A stretch of DNA of 64,000 bases from Nitrospirota bacterium (GTDB lineage: Bacteria; Nitrospirota; Thermodesulfovibrionia; Thermodesulfovibrionales; SM23-35): contig JACUUX010000003.1 of assembly GCA_014859105.1 (NCBI GenBank), forward strand, positions 84,136 through 148,135, written 5' to 3'. Positions within the stretch are counted from its first letter, which is position 1. Each line of letters opens with the position of its first letter. Of this stretch, positions 43,501 to 52,256 are shown in pieces. A program made the position numbers and the translations under genes. The notes under the pieces are model-generated. The model was not told the DNA's origin, did not search any database, and saw only the letters and a list, made by a program, of their open reading frames with translations.

Positions 43501-45028
43501 AAAACCCGAAGCTTTTCCCTACTGCTATGCGAGGGATATCCCTCTCGTCTTCAATCTCTACAAAGGTCACAGAAACAGGAAGACTTTCTTTCAGAAGCCT
43601 GTAGCCTTCCTCGAATCTCTCTTGATCCTTTGCTTCGCTTTTTATCCATATAATTGTTACCCTGCCCCTCAGCTGAGAAAGATATTCGGCAACATCGGTT
43701 ATGTTATCGATCCCGGCATCTGTGATCAAAATATAATCCATCTCTTCCCCGCCATTTCTGCTCGTAATCTCAGCTATATATCGCTTGAGGTGATTTAGAC
43801 AGAGTGTTGTTCCACCGCCTTGAAATACCCCAAGAATTTCATAAACTTTATTCCTCTCCCTTGTGGGCTTCAATTCAATGTTTCCAACAGAGAAGTTGAT
43901 AACCCCTACTTTTGAGCCATGCTCTAAATAATTTCTGGCAATAGAAAAGGCACCGAGGAGTGCATAAGATATCTCGTTGCCCGGATGGCGCATACTCCCT
44001 GAAGAATCCATCATTATTAATACATTCGGGAGGCAGGTCTCCTTGTGCCCTTCAAATTCCTTGAGTTCATATCTCTTTGCCAATCCCGGGAGAACCTTTC
44101 CGTAACTCTCAACAGGACTGAAGGTATCGATGCTTTCACCAAGCTCAAAGTCTTTTAACTCATACGGATAGAGGGAGTCTTTTTTTGAAAGTGATTCGAT
44201 GTAGACGGCGTACCTTTGAGCCCTTATTCTGTACCAGCCAATATCCGGCCTCTCTACGTCGGAGAGTAAATGTTTTTCACCAGGGTTTATACCTGATTCG
44301 CCTGAGAACTCATTCAGGACCTCTCCAGCGATATCTGTATACTCCAGAGGATCGATCTCCTCTGCAATATATCTCATTGCCCTTTTGATCTCATCATGCC
44401 CAAAATCTCTGAGAGAGAAAACACTGAAAGGGAGACAGATCTCTTCATCCGCGAGATCTCCAATTGTTTCAGAGAATTTTCTTATGTTGGCCCTGATCCT
44501 GACTTTGCTCGTATTCAGGAAGTCTATCCCGATCAGCCTCGTAAGCCTTTCTTCGAGTTCATCCTCAAGCCGTATTTCACCAAAATCCAAGCTGGTAAGA
44601 GTTCGATAGAATTTCCTCAAAAGCCTATCGATTCTACTCAAGGCAGGAAGCTCACGATAGACCTCAGCAACCTCCCGTAGCCCTTTATTGATTATCAGGT
44701 CCAGGTTTACAACTACATCATCATAAAGGTTTCTTATAGCATTTTTGTTTGGTACCCCTTCAAGATAGTGGTCTTCCAAAATAACCATCTTCGCATCGTA
44801 GGGATGTTTTGCCCAGTGATTCAGTTCGTGGTGGAAGATTCCGAGTAAGGCATTTTCACTCAATTTTGTGATCATATCCTTTCCAACCAATATCGTATAC
44901 CTCCGACTTGAAAAGTCTATACCGCAGGTCTGCATATCCGCGAGTTCTACCCTGACGATGGGTGGATAATAGAGATCTTTCCTTGCCTGTTTGAAAACAC
45001 TCTGGATTGTCTTCCAATCCTTTTCCAT
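43487..45028 (-). CDS. Metallopeptidase-like (HELNH) and VWA-domain protein
   Basis: The product has 513 residues from ATG 45028, chosen for its GAGAGG site and because it follows the MoxR stop by 8 bases. The N-terminal domain carries a zinc-peptidase HELNH motif (residues 67-71) followed by a NLYDDVVVNLDL stretch that resembles the DUF2201 peptidase pattern. A helical middle follows. The C-terminal VWA domain has a full MIDAS: DSSGS (341-345), GGGTT and TDAG. MoxR-VWA pairs act as chaperones for metal-cofactor or complex assembly, with ATPase and VWA subunits interacting. Here the peptidase-like half could process the client. The substrate is unknown. Confidence 0.8.
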   Translation of the reverse strand: MEKDWKTIQSVFKQARKDLYYPPIVRVELADMQTCGIDFSSRRYTILVGKDMITKLSENALLGIFHHELNHWAKHPYDAKMVILEDHYLEGVPNKNAIRNLYDDVVVNLDLIINKGLREVAEVYRELPALSRIDRLLRKFYRTLTSLDFGEIRLEDELEERLTRLIGIDFLNTSKVRIRANIRKFSETIGDLADEEICLPFSVFSLRDFGHDEIKRAMRYIAEEIDPLEYTDIAGEVLNEFSGESGINPGEKHLLSDVERPDIGWYRIRAQRYAVYIESLSKKDSLYPYELKDFELGESIDTFSPVESYGKVLPGLAKRYELKEFEGHKETCLPNVLIMMDSSGSMRHPGNEISYALLGAFSIARNYLEHGSKVGVINFSVGNIELKPTRERNKVYEILGVFQGGGTTLCLNHLKRYIAEITSRNGGEEMDYILITDAGIDNITDVAEYLSQLRGRVTIIWIKSEAKDQERFEEGYRLLKESLPVSVTFVEIEDERDIPRIAVGKSFGFYAGH

Positions 45029-45036
45029 GTATCTCG

Positions 45037-46365
45037 CTATCCTCTCACAAGACTCTTGAAGAATGGATGTTCTGTCTTTTCTGCTATCTCCCCGATCCTT
45101 TCTTGATCCCCTTCTCTCAGGGCATGGTAGGCCTCTACCTGATAGTTCCTGTGTTCCTCCCACCTTCTCTTTACCGCCCTCAGGAGATCACATACAGCGT
45201 AGAATTCGTCAGAGGAATCCTTTTTCAACTCTCTGACCTCACCGAGTTTTTCGTCACTGACAGAACTTCTATGCCAGAGGGCATAAGGCATAACTGACAT
45301 AATATGCTCCAGCGTTACCTCTTCTTCGCGAGTAAACCAGGCAAGGGCCTTAGCATACTTGAACAGACTCTGTTCAGCCCTGTTTGAAAAACTGTATAAA
45401 TCGGCACAGAGGTAGTTGGTGTAATGGCAGCCATGGCATCTCGAAAAATCTTTTTTTAAACTCTGCTGACAATAGATTTCCTGCCCGATATAATCTAAGA
45501 ACAGTTCAGCATCCTCTGAGATTCCTGATTCTGTTATCTTTCTTTTTATATCCTTTATTTCTCCTTCTCTTGGGATCTGCAGATCGAATCCTCTCTTTTT
45601 GAGCCTTCTTTCCAGTTCCCCCTTAAATTCCTCAGACCTCTCATGGATATAGTGAATCACCTTTTCAGCCTGACCGGTCTCATTGTTTTTTAAGATATAC
45701 TCAACCATTTCTTCTGAAAGCTTCTTGTCCCGCAAGGCTTCTTCGTCAATTCCTCTTCTGATGAGCCTCTTTCTTATGGGATGTAATATCCCTGTCTCTG
45801 TGGCTATGTCGAAGCGGTCACAGAGAGGTGCAATTAATCTTGTTGTGCCGGCATCTTGATAATTTATTGTTGCAAAGAAGGATTTGGCTTGTTTCAGTAT
45901 GAGCGTTTCACCCCTGTAGCTCCAGATGTTTCTATCTACCTCATTCAGTAGCATATTTTGTTTCCCGATGGGCAGGCGGTTTATCTCGTCAATGATGACA
46001 ACAGGCGAGTAGGGAATTATCTTCCATTTGACAACTTCTCTTCCTTCCTTTTCAAGGGCACCAAGATCCAAAGTGGCCTTAATCTTTTCCTCGGTCTGCT
46101 CAGGATGGCCGTGAATGGTGGCGGACTGAACAAATTCCAGAGGAAGGCCTTTAACAAAAGAAGAGATTCTTTCACTTGAACTCGTCTTGCCACTGCCATA
46201 TCCTCCAAAGATGATCTCTTTTCCGTCGAGAATGAGGTTGAGAATCCCGAAGAGAGATACGGGTTCATATCTCTTATCACCAATCTCAAATGTTTCGTTG
46301 CCCAGGTAAAAAAATGAACTCACTGCCTCGTAAAGGCCCTGAATTTTCTGGATGCTATCTTTCAT
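45037..46365 (-). CDS. MoxR-family AAA+ ATPase with C-terminal cysteine cluster
   Basis: The product has 442 residues. The AAA+ core shows Walker A GGYGSGKT (54-61), Walker B VVIIDE (122-127), sensor-1 Asn168 and an arginine finger in PLCDRFD. Beyond residue 195 the sequence is charged and helical. It holds four cysteines (299, 310, 313, 320) arranged C-x10-C-x2-C-x6-C, which resembles a zinc or iron-sulfur site and is not usual in MoxR proteins. It heads the three-gene operon with the HELNH-VWA and GXGXG genes. Confidence 0.85.
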   Translation of the reverse strand: MKDSIQKIQGLYEAVSSFFYLGNETFEIGDKRYEPVSLFGILNLILDGKEIIFGGYGSGKTSSSERISSFVKGLPLEFVQSATIHGHPEQTEEKIKATLDLGALEKEGREVVKWKIIPYSPVVIIDEINRLPIGKQNMLLNEVDRNIWSYRGETLILKQAKSFFATINYQDAGTTRLIAPLCDRFDIATETGILHPIRKRLIRRGIDEEALRDKKLSEEMVEYILKNNETGQAEKVIHYIHERSEEFKGELERRLKKRGFDLQIPREGEIKDIKRKITESGISEDAELFLDYIGQEIYCQQSLKKDFSRCHGCHYTNYLCADLYSFSNRAEQSLFKYAKALAWFTREEEVTLEHIMSVMPYALWHRSSVSDEKLGEVRELKKDSSDEFYAVCDLLRAVKRRWEEHRNYQVEAYHALREGDQERIGEIAEKTEHPFFKSLVRG

Positions 46366-46605
46366 TTAGTTTCCTTATATATTGAAGCATATATTTTATT
46401 ATAACAATATCTCGCCTAGTATCTCTTCCATATGGCTGAAAACCAGGGAATAATAACCTTCTCCAGGATGGAACTTTACCTGACTGTAAATCGTAAAATA
46501 CAACACCTATAGGCCGCATGTGGCGCTGGGGTATAATTTAACTGGATATCCTGCAGTCAGAGTCTGCAAATATAATAAAGAGATAAACATAAGGAGGCAT
46601 TAGCA
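46366..46605. promoter_or_regulatory. Divergent promoter region of the MoxR operon and a cupin gene
   Basis: These 240 bases separate the two divergent genes. A TATAAT at 46532-46537 fits a -10 box for the cupin, although no good -35 is clear. No further gene or repeat is evident. Confidence 0.4.
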
Positions 46606-46995
46606 ATGAACGAAGGCAATAAAGTGATTGTTATTTCTGCAGACACGATTCCAAAGAAATTCGTGCAAGCAGGATCAGGCACCTCGATGCAGGTTCTTAT
46701 CGGTTCGGGTGATGCCCCAAACTTTGCGATGAGACGCTTCATTATGGAACCCGGTGGCGGTATGCCAAACCATACAAATAGTGTAGAGCACGAGCAGTTT
46801 GTACTGAGGGGACATGCCAAGGTTGGAATCGGAGAGGTCGTCTACGAGGTGAAAAGGGGTGACGTCGTATTCATCCCTAAGGGCATTCCCCACTGGTATA
46901 GAGCAGAAGGGGATGAACCTTTTGAATTTCTCTGTGTCGTTCCTAATACACCTGACCATATCGAAATCCTTGAAAAGCCGAATCACAGGGAATGA
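46606..46995 (+). CDS. Single-domain cupin protein
   Basis: The product has 129 residues. The cupin metal motif is recognisable as GGGMPNHTNSVEHEQFVLRGHAKV (HxxxxxxxEHEQ), with the second motif FIPKGIPHWYRAEG. Ligands are His/His/Glu and a later His. Function in the family ranges from regulation to catalysis. AAGGAGG precedes the ATG. It stands alone. Confidence 0.88.
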   Translation: MNEGNKVIVISADTIPKKFVQAGSGTSMQVLIGSGDAPNFAMRRFIMEPGGGMPNHTNSVEHEQFVLRGHAKVGIGEVVYEVKRGDVVFIPKGIPHWYRAEGDEPFEFLCVVPNTPDHIEILEKPNHRE

Positions 46996-47056
46996 TAAAA
47001 AATGCTCAGAATCGAAGTTCCGGCAGATTTGCAGCATCTCCCTGTAAGCCATCTCT

Positions 47057-47587
47057 TCAGTCAGATGGAACACTGCTCGGGGTAGTTTCAGACTTTTTTC
47101 CCAGCTTCACATAGTACTCAATATCAAGCAGCCTTCTTTTAATATCGACTCCTGCCGAATAACCGCCGATTGAGCCATCAGATTCAATAATACGATGGCA
47201 TGGCAGAATTATTGGAATAGGGTTTCTGCTGAGTGACTGCCCCACTGCCCTTGAGGCATTGGGATTTCCCACCTTTTCAGCAAGCCACTTGTATGTCCTT
47301 GTCTCACCATAGGTTATCTCTCTCAAGGCAAGCCAGACCTTTTTATCGAATTCGGTGCCTTTTGTAAAAGCTATTTTCTGCGTAAATTCATCTATCTCCT
47401 TCTCAAAATATTCCTGAAGTTCCCTTTTAATCAAATGAGGAGCTTTATCTTTCCGAAGTATTTCGCCTGGTTTTTTAAAATTGATACCTGTAAGATTTTT
47501 TCCGGTAAATACAAGATACAAAGTGCCTACAGGGCTTTCGAAAGTATCATAGAAAGACTCAGGGGTTCCCGACCTTTTCAATTTCAT
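47057..47587 (-). CDS. ogt: Methylated-DNA-protein cysteine methyltransferase
   Basis: The product has 176 residues. It removes alkyl groups from O6 of guanine to its own cysteine. The active-site motif PCHRIIESDGSIGGY is complete, after FDKKVWLALREITYGETRTY and SRAVGQSLSRNPIP, the helix-turn-helix that binds DNA. The start at ATG 47587 overlaps the upstream kinase gene by 29 bases. Confidence 0.95.
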   Translation of the reverse strand: MKLKRSGTPESFYDTFESPVGTLYLVFTGKNLTGINFKKPGEILRKDKAPHLIKRELQEYFEKEIDEFTQKIAFTKGTEFDKKVWLALREITYGETRTYKWLAEKVGNPNASRAVGQSLSRNPIPIILPCHRIIESDGSIGGYSAGVDIKRRLLDIEYYVKLGKKSETTPSSVPSD

Positions 47588-50500
47588 CCTGTTCACTGGA
47601 ATATACCTCAACCCTGTCGCCTCCCTTATGGAAAGCACGGTTTAGTGCCTTTTTGGCGCATAAGATCAGTTCTTCTGTTGTTTGACGGTCAAGAAAGGTG
47701 AGACCGATGCTGCCTGTTAAATGTCCTTTAGGTTGAGAATCTTCATAAATAAAGGGATAATTTCTGATAATTGCATTGAACCTGTTGCCCATTGAAAGAG
47801 CAGCTGAGACAACGGTGTTAGGGAGTATTATCGCGAAAGAATCCCCTCCGTATCTTACAAGGACATCAGACCCCCTTATATTCTTTTTCAGTAATTCAGC
47901 TACTTTCTTAATGGTTAAATTACCGTAATGTTCTCCATGCTTTTTCACATACTGGTCGAAGTAATCCAGATCGAGGATGAGGAGGTTTAGTGGCAGTTTG
48001 TATCTCGTGGCCCTCTCAACTTCCTGTGCAAGCCTGATTTGAAAATATCTATGGCTGAATATCCCCGTAAGTTCGTCTATAAGCCCGGCCCTGCGGGGGT
48101 ATAGCAGCTCGAGTTCCTTTATGTGCCCTATTAATTCCTTAGTATCAAATGCATGTTTTTGCACGATTCTTTCTATGTTTCCTACAAGGGACATCCTGTC
48201 GTCAACAGAGAGGTCTCTTTCAGTGATTATGAATATGGGGATGTCCTTGGTTGAGGGGTTGTCTTTTATCTCTTTGATTACATCAAAGCCGAGCATGTCT
48301 GACAGTGAAAAGTCAAGTAAAATAACAGCCGGCCTTAGTGCAGTTGCAAGCTCTATTCCCCTTTTACCCGACGGTGCAGTATAAATGAGAAATCCGTGTG
48401 GCTCGAATATATCCTTAAAATTTTTTGTTGCCTCATCCTCTGATTCGATAATTAAAACAGACAGAGGAAGTACCTTTTTGCCTTTGGCTATATTAAGCTC
48501 CTCAAGTTTAGAAAAGAGTGCTTCTTTGTCAAGTGGTTTGAGGAGGTAGTCGGTTGCCCCAAGTGCGAAGGCCAGGTCTTTATTATCGACTATAGAATGT
48601 ATTATCACAGGGATATCTGATGTCTTAGGGTCGCTCTTGAGCTCCTGCAAGACTTCCCATCCATCTTTTTTGGGGAGAAGGACATCAAGGGTGATGGCAA
48701 ATGGTTGCAGGGTTTTTGCTTTTTCTATTGCCTCATGGCCATCGAATGCATGGGCTACTTTGTATCCGGACTGTGTAAGATGCAGGGTCAGAAGCTCTGC
48801 AGTTGAAAGGTCATCCTCTACCACAAGTATTAAAGGTGCTTCTTCTTTCATCCATGGGAAATTCAAACTGACTGCCTCCACAGGCTCCGGGGCAGCGGTC
48901 TCTACTGGTGAGGTAACCGGTATGAGAAAGGTGAATGTACTGCCCTCGCCAAGTTTACTTTCGACCGTTATATTGCCTCCATGCAGTTCAACAAGTTTTT
49001 TTGTAAGCGCCAGGCCAAGGCCTGCGCCTCCATATTTTCTCGAAAATTCCGAACTCACCTGCCCGAATTCATCAAATATCATTTCCTTGTCTTCAGGACT
49101 TATGCCAACGCCTGTATCATGGACAGAAAAACTTATAAACTCCATGCCGGAAACTGCCCATGGATAACGTCCTTCAAGGTTATCCTGTTTTGCTACGGTT
49201 ACTTTAATCATACCGCCTTCGGGTGTGAATTTTATAGCATTGGAAAGAAGATTATACAGTATCTGTTTGAGTTTTACCCTGTCTGCAGTAATGGTACTTA
49301 CACCTTCACCTATGGATATAACGATCTCTATGAACTTATTCTCGGCAAGAGGGTTCATTATATTTATGATTTCGCTCAATACATCATCAACAGAGAATGT
49401 TTCATACACCATTTCGTATTTGCCGGCTTCTATCTTGGCAATATCCAGCACATTATTTATAAGTTCAAGGAGGTGTTTACCCGACGTATATATATTTTTT
49501 ATATAACGCTCCTGATTTTCCGTAAGGTCACCGAATGTCCTGTCAAGGAGCACGTCAGAGAAGCCGATTATGGAATTGAGAGGTGTTCTGAGTTCATGGC
49601 TCATATTTGCTATGAACCTTCCCTTGAGCTGATTTGCATATTCAAGCTCCCTGTTTATCTTCTCGAGCTCCTCTGTTCTTTCCATTACCTTCTTTTCGAG
49701 ATTCCCTCTCAGATCTTCAAGTTCTCTTGTCTTATCTTCGATAGCCTTCTTTAATATCTGCTCTTCTTTAAGACTTGCCAGCACGAAAATAAGACCTGAA
49801 ATTGTGCCTTCTGTATCTTTAAGAGCTATAGCATTCAAATTAACATTGACTTCTATGTCTCCGGAACCTATAACAACGGTTTTATAGCCTGTTAATATGG
49901 AGCTGCTGTAAACTTCCCCCTGTATAAACTCCCATGTATCGTCTTTTATAAAAGACTTCATGCTTCTGTTTGATAAATTTTGACCAGAGTAACCTAAGAT
50001 CTCAGTTGCCCGCTCATTGGATAAGAGTATCTGGCCAGCCGGATCCGTTATAAAGACAGCATCATTCGAGATTTCCATCAGGTGAGAGGTTTCAAGCCTG
50101 AGGTCATCGATTTTTTTGGTTAACTCAAATTTATCAAAAGCAATTCCGGTAAGAACGGCTAAAATGCTTAAAGACGCCTTCTGCCTTCCAGAGAACTGTC
50201 TTGGTTTAAAATCGTCTAAATAAAGTATCCCTACAACTTCATCTCTCAGGACGATAGGACAGGCAAGCACCGCTCTAATTTTCTCGTTTAATAAGGCGGG
50301 ATTGTTTCTGGTATAATCAACCTTAAGTGTATCGTTAATAGTTAGAATTTCTTTATTCTGAATAATAATTTCTGTAAGTCCACCCTGTATTGCTCCCCAC
50401 GATTTGTTCTCGGTAAATCTCTTGCTTAATCCTTTGGATGCAACGAACCTCATTGTGTCATCTTCGTGCATGGCTATACTTCCCGCAGGGGCATCAGCTA

Positions 50501-50945
50501 TTTCAAGGGCTTTATCAAGGAGGTAATCAAAGAAATTGTTATTTCTCTCAGTTTCTCCGATTTCCGATATTAAGCTGAAAATGGTTTTCTGGTCATCTAT
50601 AGTTTTCAGAACTTCTATTTTAGCTCTTTTTTGCTTTTCGATAATCTCCCACAGTAACCTTGCTCCAACACCCTCTATGACTTCTATCTTATTTTCAGAG
50701 ACTGTTCTTATTTCGTTACTGAGTTTGATATCTCCTGTTACATTAATGACTATTTCCGGACGGGCATCGCATAGTGATTTTATGTCTTCATAAACAGATA
50801 TGCTCCATTTTTTGGCGAGTATAACCCCGGGAGAATCCAGTTTCTTTTCGTAAATCCCGACAAGTTCTGTGCTGGGTTCTCCCTTGAGCAGGGAGAGCAG
50901 TGCACTTGCTCCTATGTTGCCACCTATGATTCCAAGTTTAACCAT
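47559..50945 (-). CDS. Hybrid sensor histidine kinase with Rossmann, GAF, PAS, two REC and degenerate GGDEF domains
   Basis: The product has 1128 residues and no membrane segment. Order: N-terminal Rossmann-like domain (KLGIIGGNIGASALLSLL, 1-110); GAF (about 125-270); PAS (about 285-395); coiled coil; HisKA with the phosphoacceptor in MSHELRTPLN; HATPase with NAIKFT and GAGLGLALTKK; REC1 starting ILVVEDD; REC2 starting VLIIESEDEA and acidic DFSLSD; and a GGDEF-like domain whose signature is GGDSF, so the second acidic active residue is lost and cyclase activity is doubtful. It is a cytoplasmic sensor. It is coupled to an HD-GYP regulator upstream (8-base overlap) and to ogt downstream. Confidence 0.9.
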   Translation of the reverse strand: MVKLGIIGGNIGASALLSLLKGEPSTELVGIYEKKLDSPGVILAKKWSISVYEDIKSLCDARPEIVINVTGDIKLSNEIRTVSENKIEVIEGVGARLLWEIIEKQKRAKIEVLKTIDDQKTIFSLISEIGETERNNNFFDYLLDKALEIADAPAGSIAMHEDDTMRFVASKGLSKRFTENKSWGAIQGGLTEIIIQNKEILTINDTLKVDYTRNNPALLNEKIRAVLACPIVLRDEVVGILYLDDFKPRQFSGRQKASLSILAVLTGIAFDKFELTKKIDDLRLETSHLMEISNDAVFITDPAGQILLSNERATEILGYSGQNLSNRSMKSFIKDDTWEFIQGEVYSSSILTGYKTVVIGSGDIEVNVNLNAIALKDTEGTISGLIFVLASLKEEQILKKAIEDKTRELEDLRGNLEKKVMERTEELEKINRELEYANQLKGRFIANMSHELRTPLNSIIGFSDVLLDRTFGDLTENQERYIKNIYTSGKHLLELINNVLDIAKIEAGKYEMVYETFSVDDVLSEIINIMNPLAENKFIEIVISIGEGVSTITADRVKLKQILYNLLSNAIKFTPEGGMIKVTVAKQDNLEGRYPWAVSGMEFISFSVHDTGVGISPEDKEMIFDEFGQVSSEFSRKYGGAGLGLALTKKLVELHGGNITVESKLGEGSTFTFLIPVTSPVETAAPEPVEAVSLNFPWMKEEAPLILVVEDDLSTAELLTLHLTQSGYKVAHAFDGHEAIEKAKTLQPFAITLDVLLPKKDGWEVLQELKSDPKTSDIPVIIHSIVDNKDLAFALGATDYLLKPLDKEALFSKLEELNIAKGKKVLPLSVLIIESEDEATKNFKDIFEPHGFLIYTAPSGKRGIELATALRPAVILLDFSLSDMLGFDVIKEIKDNPSTKDIPIFIITERDLSVDDRMSLVGNIERIVQKHAFDTKELIGHIKELELLYPRRAGLIDELTGIFSHRYFQIRLAQEVERATRYKLPLNLLILDLDYFDQYVKKHGEHYGNLTIKKVAELLKKNIRGSDVLVRYGGDSFAIILPNTVVSAALSMGNRFNAIIRNYPFIYEDSQPKGHLTGSIGLTFLDRQTTEELILCAKKALNRAFHKGGDRVEVYSSEQDEIEKVGNP

Positions 50946-51909
50946 CTGATTTATAACCCTTTTCTACTAAAGGTTCCATCATCTCAAGAAAATATCCAAG
51001 CAATTCAGCATCCCATTGCCCATTGAACCGCTCTGCTCTCATGGTTTCAAGTGTAACCTTTGCTGACCTTCTATCGCGGTATGGACGTACTGATACCATT
51101 GCATCAAATGAATCTATGATGGAAAGTATTCTCGCCATAAGAGGTATGTCATCTTTGCCAAGCCTGTCCGGGAATCCTTTTCCATCCCATCTCTCGTGAT
51201 GGTGTCTAATAGCAGGAAGTATCCTCCTCATGGAAACAAGAGGCTTACATATCTCCTCACCGAGGATGGTATGCCTTTTAATCATATCAATTTCTTCTTT
51301 TGTAAGAGGGCCTGGTTTGCGGAGTAAAGATTCATTAAGGCATATTTTCCCTATATCATGAAGTATTCCTGCCTTTTTCATTTCTTCTCTGTCTTTTCCG
51401 GGCAGGTCAAGGAAAGTTACAAAATCCACTGCAAGCTTACTGACCCGCGTTGAATGACCCTTTGTATAAGGATCCCTTGCCTCCATTGCCACCGCAAGTG
51501 TAAGAATAATATTTTCCGAATGGTCAAGCTCTTCCTGCAGTGTTTTAAGTTTTAACAGGGATTTTATCTTAATTAAAAGTTCTGAAGTATCAAAAGGTTT
51601 GCTGATAAAGTCATCTGCTCCTGATTCAATGCCTTTTATTCTGCTTTTTCTATCATTCAGGGCAGTAAGAAGTATAACAGGGAAAAACCTTTTTCCTGTT
51701 ATATCCTTGAGTTTACTGCACAGATCAAACCCATCCACGCCTGGCATCATTACATCAAGTACAGCTATATCAACTGGATATTTGTTGAACATCCGGATAG
51801 CAGCATTTGCCCCTAATGCGGAATAAACCCTGAACCCCTCTTTTACAAAAATTGCCTCCATAAGCTCAAGGTTGGATTGAAGATCGTCCACAACCAGGAT
51901 TGAAGGCAT
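50938..51909 (-). CDS. Response regulator with HD-GYP phosphodiesterase domain
   Basis: The product has about 323 residues. The REC domain has ILVVDD, LDVMMPGVDG and the switch residue in LLTAL. The HD-GYP domain shows KAGILHDIGKI, KRHTILGEEI and HHHERWDGKGFPDRL, the metal and c-di-GMP site; the GYP triplet reads GFP. It probably degrades cyclic di-GMP on phosphorylation. ATG 51909 (MPSILVVDD) is chosen because REC domains start there; ATG 51942 adds 11 residues. Coupling to the hybrid kinase suggests one signalling module. Confidence 0.9.
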   Translation of the reverse strand: MPSILVVDDLQSNLELMEAIFVKEGFRVYSALGANAAIRMFNKYPVDIAVLDVMMPGVDGFDLCSKLKDITGKRFFPVILLTALNDRKSRIKGIESGADDFISKPFDTSELLIKIKSLLKLKTLQEELDHSENIILTLAVAMEARDPYTKGHSTRVSKLAVDFVTFLDLPGKDREEMKKAGILHDIGKICLNESLLRKPGPLTKEEIDMIKRHTILGEEICKPLVSMRRILPAIRHHHERWDGKGFPDRLGKDDIPLMARILSIIDSFDAMVSVRPYRDRRSAKVTLETMRAERFNGQWDAELLGYFLEMMEPLVEKGYKSDG

Positions 51910-52026
51910 TTCTTTCTCAAAAAGACACGTAAAAGGACCCATTAAAAAAATTTAAGCATTGAAGGACTATTTTGTCAAGAAAATTCTTTTATAATAGAGT
52001 GTTACAATAAAAACTTAACTTTATTC

Positions 52027-52248
52027 TTAAAACCTGGTTAATCTTACCCCCGCATAGTAACAACAACATTGATGATCAAGATCGTTTATAAATGACCTCT
52101 CTACTCCATCCTGAAAAAGTATCCTTACAATACACATCCCCCCTGGAAGATATGAATGTCTTTCTTCTATAACCTCGCCGTCACCCCATATACTATAATT
52201 TATGTGCGTGACTACGTCACCAACTTTAAGATAAAGCCTCGGTCTCAT
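52027..52248 (-). CDS. Small DUF3553-like beta-barrel protein
   Basis: The product has 73 residues from ATG 52248, selected for the GGAAG site and because it follows the TonB stop by 8 bases. The sequence KVGDVVTHINYSIWGDGEVIEE, followed by VRILFQDGVERSFINDL, resembles DUF3553 or CarD/TRCF-like SH3 folds that bind nucleic acid or polymerase. The tail DHQCCCYYAG contains three adjacent cysteines. Function is unknown. It is the terminal gene of the TonB-reductase set. Confidence 0.65.
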   Translation of the reverse strand: MRPRLYLKVGDVVTHINYSIWGDGEVIEERHSYLPGGMCIVRILFQDGVERSFINDLDHQCCCYYAGVRLTRF

Positions 52249-52256
52249 TAAACTTC

